A DNA stretch of 64,000 nucleotides from Dysidea avara (taxonomy: Eukaryota > Porifera > Demospongiae > Dictyoceratida > Dysideidae), in assembly GCF_963678975.1 (NCBI RefSeq), contig NC_089274.1, positions 23,149,133 through 23,213,132 on the forward strand, given 5' to 3'. Below the pieces are notes generated by a model. The model ran no database searches. It worked only from the letters and a program-made list of their open reading frames with translations, and had not been told where the DNA came from. Every line of letters starts with the position of its first letter. The stretch's first letter is position 1. Both the position numbers and the translations under genes were made by a program. Below, piece by piece: positions 47,968-61,155 of the stretch.

Positions 47968-48784
47968 ATTGTTAAAGGCCTTATGGCACTCTCGTTGCAT
48001 AAGTCTTTTGATGTCATAGTAAGATGACCAATCATCTCAGTGATTTGTCAGTCATGCATGATTGTACGCTCGCTGCTTCCTACGAGTGAGCCGTTTGACA
48101 TGATTAGTGATCCAGGGTTGATTGAATTTTGAAGAAGTTTTGGTTGGTATTAACTTCAGACAAGAATCACAAATGTCAGCAAATTTGTACATGTTCCATA
48201 GCACATTGACAGAGGTGGAGACTGAGTAGTTGGACTGTAATCTTGAATGAGTGACTGTATATTCTGTCTGATGACGTTAAAGTCTGCTTTTGACCACAAA
48301 TAAATTAGTCTCTTGGAGGGGTCTTAGAGGTGAATGTTTATGGAAGCCTTAGTAAGAACAGCTTCATGGTCATTTATACCCCCAATAGTTTCACATGACT
48401 GCATGGCAGCAGGTCGATTAGTGATAAAAATATCTAAAATGTTGTTGCCTCTAGTAGGAAAGTCCACCATTTGTATTAGACCGTTGTTATTGAGAAAATC
48501 AAGGAACGTGTTGTTAAACACTAAGAAGTGTTGTCAGGTATATCTACAGCAGAGGAGATGAGGGACTGGTGACATGCCACAAAAACACCACCATGACCAT
48601 CGGACGATCTTTACAGCAAACATTGTAACCTGTTGGGAATATTTCACTAGATGAAATATCTGAATTTAGCCAAGATTCTGAACCAAAAATGATCTCAGGA
48701 CAGTATGTATTGATAAGGTTCATAAAAGGTTCTCGGATACACTTCAAATGCAGTATCTACTCTGTATCTTCGATTGTACGAGGT
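47968..48784 (-). pseudogene. LINE endonuclease domain fragment
   Basis: Minus-strand frames show an apurinic-endonuclease-like segment: PEIIFGSESWLNSDISSSEI, then GLIQMVDFPTRGNNILDIFI and TIGGINDHEAVL. Frame breaks occur near 48590. This is the 5' half of the same non-LTR element as 42436-44152. It abuts the broken Death-family gene at about 48785. Confidence 0.7.
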
Positions 48785-49605
48785 CCAATATTCATGATCG
48801 TGACTGCTGTCTCTTGCAAGTGTGCATGTGGAGGCTGGGCTAACTGAGTTGATATCAATTGATACACTGTATGACATCTCAGAGGAAAAGGTGGAATTAA
48901 AGTTTTATCGACCGGAAAGCATTACCAGCCACAGCAGTCTCCCGATGTCCTGGGAAGCCCATTCTGCTCTCTCGACACTCCAAAACCCTAGTGCAAGTGT
49001 TGGTGAACTTGAACATTCCCATTCCCTCCCTGAAGCATCCTACTATTGAAATAATTATCCTGGCTGTTAATGTAAATAAAATTGCTTGCCAGTTGATGTT
49101 AGAAAATCACTGATTAATACTGAACATTCTCAAGCTTTAGTTGATGCTGTTGCCCATTTCATTCCTATAATAACACCAACAGTTGACCATGACATCGTGC
49201 CGATATTGACCCCACCACATACCTCCCACAGGAAACAAAAACAAAGTGAGGCACTTTTAGAAGGTAAACTACCTGAAAGTTTCCCCGTACCACTAAAGAA
49301 ACAAAGAAACTTGTAAACAAATTTGTACGAGATTGTGTCATATCATCTCTTAGCCCACAAAGACTAAAACAATTTGCATTATCACTTGGATTAACTGATA
49401 CTGAGTACGAAAACGTTGAGTATAACTGTCACCATAAAAATCCTAGTGAACAATGCAAATCATTAACATTGTAAACAAATGGTATGAGAAGAAAGGGACT
49501 GATGCTACTGCAGAAAACTTTAATGCTGCCCTTAGATCTATGAAACACAAAGAATTGCAAGATAACTGTCTACAATTGTTTTGCAGTGAGGAGTGTGATG
49601 AGTGA
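48785..49605 (+). pseudogene. Death-family gene, C-terminal two thirds (broken)
   Basis: Shifted frames read TAVSCKC, ELISIDTLYDISEEKVELKF, then VRKSLINTEHSQALVDAV, a divergent linker ILTPPHTSHRKQK, and the Death domain ending EKKGTDATAENFNAALRSMK and a stop near 49605. Frame breaks occur near 48925, 49045 and 49315. It starts where the LINE ends and matches the part missing from the piece at 40076-40330. Confidence 0.75.
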
Positions 49606-49724
49606 TTTGTTGTAGATACATGCATGTTAGCTTTAATTTGATAAATACTGCAATTGAAATTTCCGAATAATCTGTCTATTATATAACTTATATTTTCATA
49701 TATGTACATGTCACTGAAAGTATT

Positions 49725-52700
49725 TTATGCTAAGTACATGGATGATCCTCTCACAACACCCTTGATATCATCTTCTTTACGTTGTTCCTGTAACCTTGCC
49801 TTAACGTAGCTACTGATAAGTGGAGCAATCTCACGACCCTGTGTGTACTAGTGTTACAAGATGTACTAGCGGTGACATACAAATTTACATAAGGTGTTTC
49901 ACGTACCATGAGGTTGCCACACTTTAGGTCAATATATTGTCTTCCTGAGTGAGACCTCGACTTTCTAGTAGAGACTATCTCATGGAAGGGAAATGATAGC
50001 AAACTCTCCTATGAGGTGAACAATGACAGTCATTAGTTATGTAACCACAAACCATATGTGGGTTCAGTGATAAATCCCTTTTATTTATGCTTAGATGGTA
50101 CAATTAAGTGAGAATAACACATTGTTGGGTTAACATACTCTAGTTTTGTTGCTGAGGAAGAACAAACCATTCTTGTTCACAGCTAGTAAACATTCTCCCA
50201 CCACTTTAGGATGTGAAACACTCTGTGTATGGATAGTACATAAGGTCATCACTTACAAGTATTTCTTACCATGATAGGGAAGAATCTTGAGGCATACATT
50301 GGAAACTTCATTATGACATCTACAAAAGTAGGATCATAAGAACAGTATATTGTACTTTGCGTGGGAGGATCAAAGTGGTGAAGTGTACCATAGTTACCAT
50401 AAAGTATTGTGTCTGCTCATAATGCGTAATTGAGCAGATATCGTACTTGGGCAAATATAGTACAGTCATGTGGAAAATGTAGTACAGGAAAGTTACGAAA
50501 ACAATCCCACCAGTTTGCTATACACAATACATCATATAAACAGATAGTCTGATCACCAAAAATTGAAGCAGTTTAATTGATGAACACTCCAAACAAGATG
50601 ACCAGTACAAGTACAATATAATTAACACTTAAGGCACTGCCTGTGCTTGTGTGTATACAAAAGTACAGCACTTAGTGTGTCTTGACAGTACTTGGCTTTG
50701 CCTCATGCTGCATTAGCCTCTCGACACTCCCCCTTGTGGTGCATTTTCTGTACACAAATGTGGGAGCGCTTTAACTATAATGTGTTTACATATTACCTAC
50801 CCATGAATTTGTCCCTTACTCCTTTCACTGCCAAGTGCTGTGCTGTGCAGTGGACTGGAAATGAAGTACTTTATCCGGCCACTGTTGTGGTTTGAATTGT
50901 CATGATACTGATGGTGGTATTAACTTGGCTGTCTGCTTGCTACATGGTATACAGCATATATATTACAAACACTTGTAATGCACTATGTACACAAAAATCT
51001 GAAGACTTTGACTGTCATATACATGATCATGCCTACCCAGTGAAACAATGGGCCACATGTACACTACTCAGGTGCTATGAGTCAAATCTCTTGGAGGTAT
51101 ATAGGACTGGTACTCCGCAAGAGGCTGTTCCATAATGTCTCGCATGTGAAAAAACCTAAAGTCCTACCTGAACTTCATCTGTTTGTGAGACATGGACATC
51201 ATAAGTGATATCCCACTAAAGCATCTGTTTCCACATGCAGTGGAACACATACATGTAGCCACATAATGTACCGCAAGAAAACACCACACAGTACATTCAC
51301 TACTAACAGTGAAGGAAGATCAGTCTCTCCTCGTGCTCTATGTTGGAGTGCAGCTAACAAACAGACAGTATCCATCAACTGTTGTGACATCACTCCCCCA
51401 TCCAGTTGAACAAGATGTGCTCTCATGAAATCAGGCACAGCCTAAATGAAAGCCACATAACCTCCATCAGTACAGTCTCAATTCTACCTGATGATAGAGT
51501 ACACTGCTATATAACGAGTTCTCCAAATTCCATGAATTGAACCACATCAACTTCTGAAAGCACAACTTGTAGTTGAGGTTCTGACTGTCCAACATGGCAC
51601 ACACATCTTGCACATACTCGTGTGGTGATAAGGGCAATGGTAGTGTGTCTGTATAAGCTGATTAGTACAACACTATAGCTACTAGCAGCACACTTACGCT
51701 TCCCTAGGTCAGCATGTATACCAAATTCTTCAATGTCAGATTCTCCCAATAGGTTGAGCATGGTACATAATTCCTTTAGTAAATCATATGAGGTCTATAC
51801 AGTTTCATAAAATGTAAAATATAGCAAGATATGAAGACAGACAGACTTACAGTACATATTCTAACTCTCAATACTTTACTGTCATCTCCAGGCAAGTGGA
51901 TGACTTGACGTTTTACAAAACGGCCCACCTATTGGACACCAAACTGTCTTACCACAACAGCAATCATAAGACATCCTACTATTATTGCTTCTATCTCTTC
52001 TTCCCCTGGTGGATTCTTCCTTCCACCATATCTGACTGTCTTCCTTAAGTTAGAATCACACATGCTGGCCATTGCTATAAAATAAAGTTATAAGCAATGT
52101 GTGCATACACTAGCTGTGTGGTACCATGGAATTCTCTCTTAGAGTCAGAACTGTTAGCTTGTAAGTAGCTCAACAGATAAGGCAGTAGCAACTCTGAACA
52201 GTTAAGGTATCCAGTACAGATAACTAACAATTTCCACCCACGCTCACAACTATCACTATTGGACCATGACACACAGTACAACCTGACCATGTAGTGCATT
52301 ATACTCACTTCTTACTGCTCTTATTGCTGGTGGTCTGTTTCACCAGTTGATAATAGATCTCATCCTGTAGTTCAGGGTGTTCACGGGCTGCCTATAAATT
52401 ATACAGTGTGGTCCAAGTTGTGAGTGACCATATATAACTACAGGGGCATAGGAAGCATGGGTGCCATGGGTGCTTGGGCACCGATAAATATTTCCAGTGG
52501 CATAACTAACAGGTGTCAGCATACTGTTTTATATATTACTAAAACGATCGAGATACTATGACTCTAGTAAAGCAGTCACAGTATTCGTTCAGAGAAGTTG
52601 TGTAGTCAACTATGTAGTTATAATTATTGATTTTGATTATCCATTGCTATCAGCTTGTGACCTTTCTTTTTTTTTTTTTTTTTGGTCTTCAGCTTTACCA

Positions 52701-52850
52701 CTGGGTACCCATAAGTTAAATATCTTCCTACGCCCCTGAGCTAATGTGGACAGTACCTTGAGTATAGCCATCACCAGTTCCTTCTCACTCTTTCCTTTAC
52801 TCCCATGAACTTCATGATGTCTATGAATACAGTAAATATAATGTGTAAGC
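49725..52850 (-). pseudogene. MyTH4-FERM protein, C-terminal part (longest copy D)
   Basis: C-terminal half of an unconventional-myosin-type tail. Minus-strand exons include MyTH4 (about 52830-52750 HEVHGSKGKSEKELVMAILK; 52395-52315 EHPELQDEIYYQLVKQ; 52270-52125 CERGWKLLVICTGYLNCSEL), the start of FERM (about 52075-51970 RYGGRKNPPGEEEIEAI; 51928-51851 FVKRQVIHLPGDD; 51794-51698 LLKELCTMLNLLGESDIEEF), F2 (51441-51272 SQQLMDTVCLLAALQHRA; 50881-50801) and F3 (50319-50270, 50203-50139, 50008-49889, 49838-49725). The exon 50881-50801 is frameshifted relative to copy C, and five residues are missing in 50008-49889. No myosin motor is visible upstream. Hence called a pseudogene, though sequencing error or a working truncated gene is possible. 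Confidence 0.7.
52441..52738. mobile_element. hAT-like MITE inside MyTH4 intron
   Basis: Starts CAGGGGCATAGGAAG and ends ...CTTCCTACGCCCCTG, good inverted ends of hAT type. The target duplication is not clean. It contains a T-rich run. Confidence 0.6.
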
Positions 52851-52851
52851 A

Positions 52852-53921
52852 TGGGCTCCTTGTATAGATGCAGGGATGAAGGTATCCATGTATTAATTAA
52901 CTATGCGCCCCACACCCCCCCCCCCCCCCCCCCCCCAAATGCTCCCACACACACTAAAGCATAGGGTAGTTGGAAAAGGCGGATACGGTCGGGCGCGGAC
53001 ACGGACGTGGACATTTTCAAATAGCACTTTTACATTTGTATAACAGTTATTTCTCATACCTAACGCTGTTATTACAGCAGTCTTTGCTTCCAGACCCAGG
53101 CGCCAATCCTTTCATAGCGCTTATCCATTTATAAGCGCACGTGCGAAGGACTAAACCAGCACTCCACAGCATACCAAAGACCATATAGTGTTGTACACAT
53201 GCTCTAAAGTCTAATACATAGTTATATAGTTGTAGAGATTAGCTTGTATGCCCCATGCAACTTAGCTTAGCAGGCCAAATCCACAATCTTACGCCTTTTA
53301 GTACAAGGAGCAGGTGCTTATACCGAGTGTTGAGGGTTTCAAGGACCTGGCCTACGAGATTAAGTTGGGAGATGCTAGATTAATCTCTGTGACTCTGAAT
53401 TAGATTTCTAGAGTACGTATACAACACTATAATGGCCTTTAGAATGCTAGTCTATCCTTCGCACATGCGTTTATAAATGGATAAGCGCTATGAAAAGATC
53501 GACGCCTGGGTCTGGAAGCGAAGACTGCTATAAAAACAGCATTAGGTATGAAAAATAACTGTTATATAAATGTAAAAGTGCTTTTTGAAAATGCCTTTGT
53601 CCGTGTCTGCGTCCGACCGTAGCCGCCTTTTCCAACTACTCCTAAAGCATAAGAAGCAAACTCTTGTCTCATTGCCACATACACATGGTCATGAATACCC
53701 AGTGAAACATTGGCATGAGTAGGGTGCTTTGAGTCAATGCAGGAAAATCTCATACAGGATTACAGGACTATATAGTACCTGTTTCCTAGATGAAAGTGTG
53801 AGCAGTCAAAGTCTTGCCTGAACCTCACCCATTGCAGTGGCGGATCTGGGAGGGAGGGAGGGATAGGGGAATGCCCACGTCCACCACAAAAAAAACAAAC
53901 AAACATAAAGATCGAGATAGT
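52852..53921. other. Repeat debris, no gene seen
   Basis: Contains a 22-C run (52915-52936) and inverted blocks around 52980-53050 and 53560-53640 (CGGACACGGACG-type) that flank a palindromic unit of about 660 bp. A scrap near 53680-53830 resembles 50990-51180. Confidence 0.4.
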
Positions 53922-54179
53922 TTAATCTAATCCAAAACAGCCAAGCTGTAAAAAAAGAGTGCGGCCCTCAAAAAGGCTATGGTGAAAAAAAGATGTGAAA
54001 TCCAAGGTGGCGGCCAAGAAATGGCTGTGATGGTAGGTTAATGGTAAAAATTTTAATAACGATAATTCAGGTGAATTTTGGTGCCGCTTCCGCCACCTTG
54101 GATTTCACATCTTTTTTCACCATAGCCTTTTTGAGGGCCACACTCTTTTTTTACAGCTTGGCTGTTTTGGATTAGATTT
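53922..54179. mobile_element. Foldback MITE, ACAGCCAAGCTGT family
   Basis: Palindrome with arms containing AAAACAGCCAAGCTGTAAAA and GTGGCGGCCAAGAAATGG and their inverses. Same family as 22505-22780. Confidence 0.75.
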
Positions 54180-54390
54180 CACTTCTTTTTGCATTTGTAT
54201 ACCCCAAAGCCGGCCTATTAACCTATCTTTTTTTCTTTACCACAGGAGGAAAAAAAGATGAAGCAGATGTTAAGTATTTTAAACACTTCTGATTTTATCA
54301 GTAAATGTACAATTTATATATATATATAAATAATTCGAATATTTATTACAGAATTATCTACATGGTTGTTTCTTTGTAACTGAACACTCT

Positions 54391-54915
54391 ACAAGGTAAC
54401 TTCTTCTAGCTGATCTTTCTACAGGGTGATTTGTTTGTAGCTGAACTCTATACAAGGTAACTTCTTCTAGTTGATCTCTGTACAGGGTGAATTGTTTGTA
54501 GCTGAACTCTCTACAAGATAACTTCTTCTAGCTGATCTCTCTACAGGGTGATATGTTTGCAGCTGAACTTTCTACATGACAGTTTTTTTTGTAGTTGAAC
54601 TCTCTACAAGGTAACTTCTTCTAGCTGATCTCTCTATACAGGGTGATTTATTTGTAGTTCATCTCTCTACAGGGTGACTTGTTTGTAGCTGAACTCTCTA
54701 CATGGTGGTTTCTTTGTGGCTGAACTCTATACAAGGTGACTTCTTCTAGCTGAACTATCTCTTTCTGTAGTTGAACTCCCTACAAGGTAACTTCTTCTAG
54801 TTGATCTATCTACAGAGTGAATTGTTTGTTACTGAACTCTCTACAGGGTGATTTGTTTGTAGCTGATCTCTATACAGGTTATTTATTTCTAGCTGATCTC
54901 TTGTATTCTCTTCAG
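54391..54915. repeat. 61-bp minisatellite of two alternating half-units
   Basis: Half-unit 1 is ACAAGGTAACTTCTTCTAGC plus about 10 bases; half-unit 2 is ACAGGGTGATTTGTTTGTAG plus about 11. They alternate with a 61-bp period over about eight turns, with some skipped halves. The array ends next to two copies of the GACTGCTCTATTAG motif. Confidence 0.85.
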
Positions 54916-55789
54916 GGTGACTGCTCTATTAGGATGACTGCTCTATTAGAGTATCTCGATCTCACACTTGCTACACCAAGTTGGATTTCGTGTTATAACT
55001 CCGTGGCTTTAAGTCTGATACTTCTACACCATTGAAGAGCCTTTCTAAGATGATTACTCCATCTGTACATCAATTTTCAAAGCATTACCCCAAGCGGTTT
55101 TTCTGGTAGGTGTGACAAGTAGTCGTTTTTTTTTTTATTAGCTAATCTCGATTGCATAATTGTTACACACTGTTGGTTTTTTCGTTGTATCTTCCTGGTT
55201 TTTAGCTCGATTTCTTTCAAACCACAAAAGGTTTGAGGTTCAATAGTTAACCTATTCACCCACCAATTTTCAGCTTCTTCTCATAAGCGGTTTACCTTGT
55301 AGGCGTGACAACATATTGGTGTTATTTTTCGCGAATAATCGCTAATAACTCTGCTTGTTTATCGTATTCCAGCCAAAGTTGGTACCGAGATGTGTCTTTA
55401 TACCCCCTTTCTGTGTGCCAAATTTCAAGGTAATTGGATATAGTGTTTGCATTTTATAGCAGTTTTTGTAAGTGTGCGAAAAGAGGAAGAAAAATAAGAA
55501 AAAAAATGAAGAAACTAAGCCAATTTTTGAAGTCGCATATCTTGGGAATGCCTGAAGCGATTTCACTCAAATTTGGTATGTGGGGTACTGAAGTTGGAGG
55601 GCGTGTCCACAGCAAAAATCGTCTTGTTTCATCAAGGCAGCACAGAGCTATGGAGGTGCAAAAATTGCATTTTTGTTCTTCCTGTCAATATACTCATGGG
55701 TGTTGCGCACCGGGCACGACACACTATCGTGTGTCTTGATAGAGCAGTTAGTAAAAAGTAAAAAACTCTAATCATACAATGCGATAGTA

Positions 55790-57640
55790 CTGTATAGCAG
55801 GGACAACAAAGGTGTGGGCATAGCCCATGAAAAAACATTACCAAAAAACCAGCCTCACTTTCCACTGATGACAATGAAGCAGTATTGGTTAGGTAAAGCC
55901 AAGCCTTCAGTTCAGCCCAAAACACTTTCAACAAGTTGCTATGGACTTTTTAAAACATATATATATATATTAAACGGAGTTTTCTATGCCTTCAGACAAG
56001 CATAACTCGATAACTACAGATTTGATTTTTTCACTGTTCAATGTCGCTTTGGCCCAACACTAGAGGTGCCTTTTGGCATATCACAGTACATAAAACGCAT
56101 TCTTCATGGACTTACCAGTGTCCTCCTTTGTGTCCTGTTCATCTTTGCTGACAGCAAGTGTCAATTTGGCAGTAGCACATGATGGTTTCCCTTCTTAATG
56201 GAAAATCGTTTGTATTTTTCATAGTGGCTACTTTGATTGCAGAGGTTCTTCAAACAGTTCTTGATTCGTAATGCTGTGTAACTCATCTTTATAGACAGCA
56301 GTAATTTTAAGTTTACATCTTTTCACATGTACACAACACTCAATTATGAGGTATGTGCATTAAACAAATTAAATTAAAATTAAACGGGTTGAACATAGCT
56401 GACAACAAAGCATAATAAATACTTCACTTTTCAGATGATAATTGATTGCTGGGGTGTGTGGCACCATTTTTGCTTTTGATGCGGTATACGTGGATTCGCC
56501 AGTCATTTTATTTTACAAAAAAAGTTAACAAACAAGTACACAAAAAAATTTGAAATTTTCAATTAGAGTGGGGAGCATAACACATTGATAAAAAGTACTG
56601 AAACAAGTACACAATGTTAAATCACAGAAAAACAATAATTAGAAAATGGTATGCATAATATGATCTTTGGAGGATAATGAGGTCTTTAAAATCTACTAAG
56701 AGACCTGCTAGCAGAAAAGACCTCAAGCATCACAAATCTCACTTTCGATCATGGATTTGCAATGCTCTCTCCAAGCATAATCAGGCCGATAGCCTGCAGT
56801 GGGCAACCAGTCACCCAGGCCAACATGTAGTTAACCACTCTATTCATTTTATAGATATGCCTAAAGGAATTCAATTATGGGAGGTACAATGTAATGTTGT
56901 ACGTACATTTGTTACGATGAATGGAGAAGTCCAGAAATATCACAGAAAATCTGCTTAGTGCCCATTTGTTTCTAGAGTGTTTAGTCTGTTTTCATCTTAT
57001 GGATGGACTTTACTAAGACCTAAACTTGTAGAAACATTATTTTGCACTACGTGTAATGTGGGCATGTCCATATTCAAAACCTCACTCGAAACTGTGCCTG
57101 TTCTTCGTGCCACTGTGGTGCCAATGAAGGCACAACTTGTGACAACTCGTTCTCATTGTATAAATCCACACGTGTTCTTTACTGACACCATAGGCACTGG
57201 CTACTGCTAACCTGTCTAGACATTACAATTGATCACTGCCGTTTCCCAGCTCAAGTCTAACTTGTGAAAGGAAGCAGTGCGAGTTTCGATTTTTTCAACA
57301 CTTCGACAAAACCATATTCAGTCTTCCATGATTATTTTAACATTGTGTGACGATTTCAATATGACATATAACTCAATCCCACAATGACTCCACCTATATG
57401 CCCATATAAAATACATACATTTTTAAAGTCGGTTAGAGACCACGCCCTCGGATCTTCGTGCCAGGTCTCTAACCTACACAAACTGTTAATATCCCTACAT
57501 ACCATAATGGAAATGCACAGTAGGGATATAACACTTATTGTTTTACTGTGATTTAATATTGTGCACTACTCCAGCTTGTTTCAGTACTTTTTATTGATGT
57601 GCTATGGTCCCTACTATAGTTGAAAATTTTTTTTTGTGTA
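55790..57640. repeat. Composite repeat R3 with expanded loop
   Basis: The left part matches 2149-2940, and the foldback arms at about 56535-56640 and 57500-57640 match those of 2950-3244. Unlike R2, some 850 bp lie between the arms. The open frame at 56677-56958 in this loop (VVRTFVTMNGEVQKYH) is coding-like but unrecognised and could be captured sequence. Confidence 0.6.
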
Positions 57641-58014
57641 TTTGTAGAATAGTCACCACATATATAACACTATTGAGAATCCTCCAGCACTATCCCATAC
57701 ATGGGCACAATTAGTCTGCTAAGAGTATTTTGTAAACAAAATACAAATGGTCTTGTGTACGCTATTCTTTCGGTCCACAATAATAGCTACAGCTACAGTA
57801 GCTGAACTACTCATGACTGTCACTTATCCCTAACACAACTCTTGATTAATGTAGAAAGCAGTATGATTCAAAAATTTGTGCATAAAACCAATTTTTTTAG
57901 TTCTGAAACATTTGAAATAGCTTCAGTGTTTAGGGGACTATACCCACTAGACCCCTGCTCCACAACATACTACCCTGGTGCACCCTCCCTGCCAAACACT
58001 TAATTATTTCCTTA
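57641..58014. other. No gene seen
   Basis: AT-rich spacer between R3 and the Harbinger-like MITE. Confidence 0.35.
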
Positions 58015-58423
58015 AGGCTGGTTTCCATATAGCCACAAACTGCCTGCGTTATTGCCTGAGTCAGAGTGTCTACGGACTTGCTGTGGTTGGCAGCAAAGGT
58101 ACGCCTTAATTTGTTACAACACAACATGTTACAGGTGTTTTAGTGACACTCTATGAAGCGTGGTATACTCATAGGCACCGCCATGCTTAGTTTCTTCGTG
58201 TTGAACATTGCTGGCGTCTGCCTGCAGTGTTTGCTTCCATAAAAAATCTTCCTGCCTGCGTGCCGGAAGAGCCAGGAAGGTTGAACTCCCCTCAACTTTT
58301 ACGGTGGCTGTGGCACAGTCGTTTGCGATACCGGCGAGGTATTTTCCATATTTGTTACAGTGCCCCCCGTCAATACCCTGGTAGTAATTGCAGGCAATGC
58401 ACAGGCTATATGAAAAACAGCCT
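58015..58423. mobile_element. PIF/Harbinger-like MITE, TTA target site
   Basis: Starts AGGCTGGTTTCCATATAGC and ends ...GCTATATGAAAAACAGCCT, flanked by TTA on both sides (58012-58014 and 58424-58426). A 3-bp TTA duplication is the PIF/Harbinger signature. No transposase inside; the open frames across it are incidental. Confidence 0.75.
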
Positions 58424-59831
58424 TTAGCCATCACTTAATTATCTCCTCCAGAATAGTGGTTAGTTTATCTACTATATACTACTAAAATAAAAACCGCATC
58501 ATCATAAGTTGTTATTGATAGGTATTCCATCTTCACATAAACTAAAATCACTTTTACTTTAATCCAGAGTACATGTACTCTTTGGTATAGCTTATTAAAG
58601 TTATGAGGCTTTACAACACAATTGCAAGTGCTGTTGTAGGTGTGGTGCAAAAAGTTATGTAGATTACATGCAAGGCCACATTTGCAAGTTGACAAGTTTG
58701 CACTACTGGGGAAAAGAAATGGGACACCAGGGAGTTCGGGGAGTTCCAAAGAACCACCCTCTTGGAAAAAAAAAGGTCCACAATTTTAGTATACAAGTCC
58801 AAATTTTCATAGCAAAAGTCCAGTTATACAGAAATGCCACCACATTCAACCTTTTAGTATCTATTTTCAAAAAATTTCCCTGGGCATCAAAAGGTCCACT
58901 TTTCTTCTAAAAGAACCTACCCAGATAAGTCTGCATAGCTACGGCTTTGGACACTCCATGATGAATGCATTGTACCTCCTTACATGTGTCAGGAGAAATT
59001 GATGTCTAATAGTGAAAAAAATCAAGCACATGGTATTTGCCGTAATCAAGGTATGTTGTCTGAAGGCATCAGGCAGTCAAGTAAAAAAAAAATCTGTTAA
59101 ATAGGTTTTCTAATGTCTTATCAGAAACATGAAAGGTGGTTTGGGTTTGATTCTAATGCTGTCACGGCAATGCATCACCGGTTTCCGGCTAATATTTATC
59201 ACAGGAATCATCATTCCTAAGGCCACTATTTAATGATTTTTCTGTTCTTCATCAGTGCCCACATGTATCTTTGCTGCCTCACATATTTCCCCATCACATA
59301 TTTCCCCATTATTAAAGATTTAACCATTATTTCATCTGATTAACCAAATATTGCAGATGTGCAGTTCAGTTTACAAGATTGCTACACTCACACAGTAGCT
59401 ACCTTGTGCATTGTTTAGCTAGCCAAGAAATGTGAAAGATTGGATGAAGTTCACAAGTAAGAAGTTGATCCTTGAGTGGAACTGATCACATTATGAACAG
59501 GACGAAGAACTATATGTAGCTACATCTAAAGAGCTTGCTAAAGAGGATACCTAACTTAGCTAATTGCCTGTTATGCAGTGAGTATCAGGTCCTAGAGAGT
59601 AATTGTATTGACCCACCTGCCCACTCTCTACATTTGGAATTTTTACAGAAAATCACCAAATAGTGGCCTTAATATATAGTACTGTAACCGTACTGTATAA
59701 TTACTGTGTAGCAATTTTTTTCCTAGATAGATGGACTGCTCTTACTACTACCCCCAGCACATGCTGGACAGCTCAATAACACCAGCAACAGAACAGCACT
59801 GGCAGAATGGCACTGGCTTTCACACCTAGGT
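58424..59831. other. Intergenic, no gene seen
   Basis: Neither strand carries a domain-like frame. AT-rich with short homopolymers. Confidence 0.4.
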
Positions 59832-60828
59832 TACCGTATTTACTCAATTTGTGTCCCAGGGGTACTATTTTTTTTGCTCAAAAATAAGGATAAAACCCTT
59901 CGAATAGTGCCGCACTGTGGTATTATTCGAGGGTGCACTACTAATATTTTAAACCTGCTACTACTATAGCTATTCCATACTGTAGTTTCATAAAACAATC
60001 ACAACACGTTGCTACTTATTTCTTCTATCCAGGACCTTTCTTTCACTCAAGTCCTTGTAGCACAACCTTGTCATGCCTCATGATACGTGGTCAATTTACT
60101 AACTAATATCTGGAATTTCAATTATGTGACAGCCGTTGAAGTTTTACCAGGACAATGCCTTTCTTAAATCAAGATAACTAAAGGTATGAGAGCACTAGTA
60201 AAGAGTAATTAGGAAAGTATAGTACGGTACTATTCGAGGGTGTGGTACAATTAACCCTAAAGCCAATACTTTGGCTTTGGTTCTTAAAAACGAAAGTTTT
60301 TTACAAAAAACACGCGTTTTGACATATAAATTTGGGCTCCTGTTACACCATGTAGGAACAACCTATTCCTTCGTGGTTTGTGCTAAACTACTCACAAAGG
60401 ATAGATCTACAACATCATATAACTTTTACTAACCTTCTTTATTCCGCCTCTCCTTTATGACAGGTAGTATCGTAGCAATTATCGTCTTAAAAACAGCCGA
60501 AAATTCTTTCAAACGCATGTTGGCCTTACTTCACGCTCAATCATGCTACAATGTTCGGATAAAGCTTAGGGTATTACCCATTAACCACAGAGTAGTGTGG
60601 TCCAAACCGTATATTCATGGGATATTTCGTTTACGAGATACGTGTGTTTGAACGCATGCATGTAATGAAAGCCAATATATTGGCTTTCACGTTTAACGGA
60701 ACTCTTTTCTTTATTAACATAGGAGCCAAAGGGTTAAAAGTATTTTCAGAAACAAGGATAAAGACCTTTGAATAATACCACACTGCGGTACTATTCAAGG
60801 GTGTGGCACAAATCAAGTAAATACGGTA
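59832..60828. mobile_element. TACCGTATTTACT-ended element
   Basis: Starts TACCGTATTTACTCAATTTG and ends with the near-inverse ...CAAATCAAGTAAATACGGTA. The arms share CGAATAGTGCCGCACTGTGG-like blocks, and a further partial arm lies at about 60230. No transposase frame. Confidence 0.65.
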
Positions 60829-61155
60829 CATGTGTGGTACAGTGGGTGTGAGCTGGGTGCATGATGTCACAGAAAGCTTACCTAACATGTCATGATAGGC
60901 AGTTCTTTCATATATGTATTTCACACATCAATGTACTCAAAGATATCATTTAAGGCCTGAGTGTGCATGAAACAATAAATCGTTTATATCACGTGATTTA
61001 CAATCTTATACCTGCTCCATTCCACAAAGAACGAGACAAGCAGCAAACTTGGTTGTCGTTGAAATGGCACAACCCAGCACTGAAAACTGACGCACAACAT
61101 GATTGTTTTTAAAGGTGTGACCTTATCCAAGAAGAGTATACTAGTCTGGATATCC

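Noticed and set aside
49725-52850. Full-length unconventional myosin gene
   Set aside because: No motor-domain motif (for example GESGAGKT) is visible anywhere upstream in the window; only the MyTH4-FERM end is present.
54391-54915. Regularly spaced repeats considered as a CRISPR-like array
   Set aside because: The units are contiguous without unique spacers and the context is an animal genome; it is a minisatellite.
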